The notes beneath the pieces were generated by a model. It saw only the letters and a list, made by a program, of their open reading frames with translations, was not told the DNA's origin and did no database searches. From NCBI GenBank assembly GCA_937124525.1, contig CAKZLA010000495.1, positions 1-6,048 of the forward strand: a stretch of DNA of 6,048 nt. Reading direction: 5' to 3'. This stretch comes from an uncultured Desulfobacterium sp. (GTDB lineage Bacteria; Desulfobacterota; Desulfobacteria; Desulfobacterales; Desulfobacteraceae). The position numbers were made by a program, and so were the translations under genes. Every line of letters starts with the position of its first letter. Position 1 is the stretch's first letter. This document shows, in pieces, positions 5,653-6,048 of this stretch.

Positions 5653-5928
5653 ACGTTGTTCTGAAAAACTGATTGATAATATTTTAAAAATGGTATTCAC
5701 CGTTATAGGAGGGGTGCGTCCAAAAAACAGACTTTTTGAGATAAATCAGACTGTCTTCTTATTATTTACCCGAAACATTTTAAAAAAAACCATGTGTGAT
5801 AAAGCCACTCATCTCCTGCCTATTTTTTCTACAATATATACAATATTATCCTTGCATTTTTCTGAAGACCCCGATATTAAATCCATAGAAGTAAAAAAAT
5901 CTGTCGCTATCTCACCGCGGCATTGTTC
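5653..5928. other. Noncoding tail downstream of the transposase
   Basis: This AT-rich stretch has no credible gene on either strand. In IS91 elements the replication origin end (oriIS) lies downstream of the transposase, so it is expected in or beyond this region. I could not recognise it, and found no GAAC or CAAG flank that would fix the boundary. No intrinsic terminator is obvious. Confidence 0.5.
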
Positions 5929-6044
5929 AACAGCATTTTATCAATAATCCCGCTCGCAAAATCGGAATTTGAGGTTTTGGTGGATTGATGAATTCTTCTA
6001 ATTTTGCGGCTTTTTGAGGGCGGGACTATTGATAAAACGCTATT
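5929..6044. repeat. Imperfect inverted repeat, possible MITE or terminal stem-loop
   Basis: The arms 5929-5955 and 6018-6044 are inverted copies matching at 23 of 27 positions, with the perfect core TTTTATCAATA (5936-5946). All four differences are transitions. A further inner pair, GCAAAAT (5956-5962) and ATTTTGC (6001-6007), continues the pairing with an asymmetric bulge. The centre (5963-6000) carries no gene. It could be a miniature inverted-repeat element, a hairpin at the end of the outer element, or an intergenic structural repeat. The window ends 4 bp later, so flanks cannot be compared. Confidence 0.65.
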
Positions 6045-6048
6045 AGTT

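Noticed and set aside
5612..5947. Open frame of 111 residues overlapping the end of the transposase
   Set aside because: It starts inside the transposase in another frame, has no ribosome binding site at its start and no recognisable domain, and runs into the inverted repeat at 5929. It is most likely a chance frame in the element tail.

Overview
The window is a nest of mobile DNA on the + strand, with one transposable element inserted inside another. The outer element is an IS91-like unit with two genes: a tyrosine recombinase (integrase) starting at 56, and an IS91-family HUH transposase at 4405-5652. The integrase stop codon (TGA 4406-4408) overlaps the transposase start (ATG 4405) in an ATGA, so the two originally formed a translationally coupled operon. 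No host housekeeping gene is present. Moderate base composition, strong Shine-Dalgarno sites and the integrase plus IS91 pairing would fit a Gram-negative bacterium, perhaps a sulfate-reducing deltaproteobacterium, but the sequence does not prove a taxon.

The integrase gene is split by a second element of about 3.5 kb (733-4215). This element carries three consecutive tyrosine recombinases of 406, 310 and 333 residues. Each overlaps the next by an ATGA, and each keeps a full R-K-HxxRH-H-Y active-site set. This is the architecture of a RIT (recombinase in trio) element. Its ends are 33-bp inverted repeats (728-760 and 4156-4188, 30 of 33 identical). The right end continues into a perfect 32-bp palindrome (4184-4215). 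The pentamer CGACA stands at both outer junctions (728-732 and 4211-4215).

Removing 733-4215 joins 56-732 to 4216-4408 in frame and restores a complete 289-residue integrase. The insertion lies directly behind the catalytic HTLRH box (residues 222-226), separating Arg, Lys and the HxxRH box from the last catalytic His and Tyr. The host integrase is therefore a disrupted gene with a recent-looking, precisely reversible lesion.

Region by region: 1-55 is a leader with a hairpin covering the integrase ribosome binding site. 56-732 is the 5' integrase fragment. 733-901 is the RIT left end with recombinase-site-like inverted repeats, a putative promoter, a TAATTC repeat and a second hairpin over a ribosome binding site. 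902-4049 is the recombinase trio. 4050-4215 is the RIT right end. 4216-4408 is the 3' integrase fragment. 4405-5652 is the transposase. 5653-5928 shows no credible gene. 5929-6044 is an imperfect inverted repeat resembling a small palindromic repeat or a MITE (miniature inverted-repeat element).
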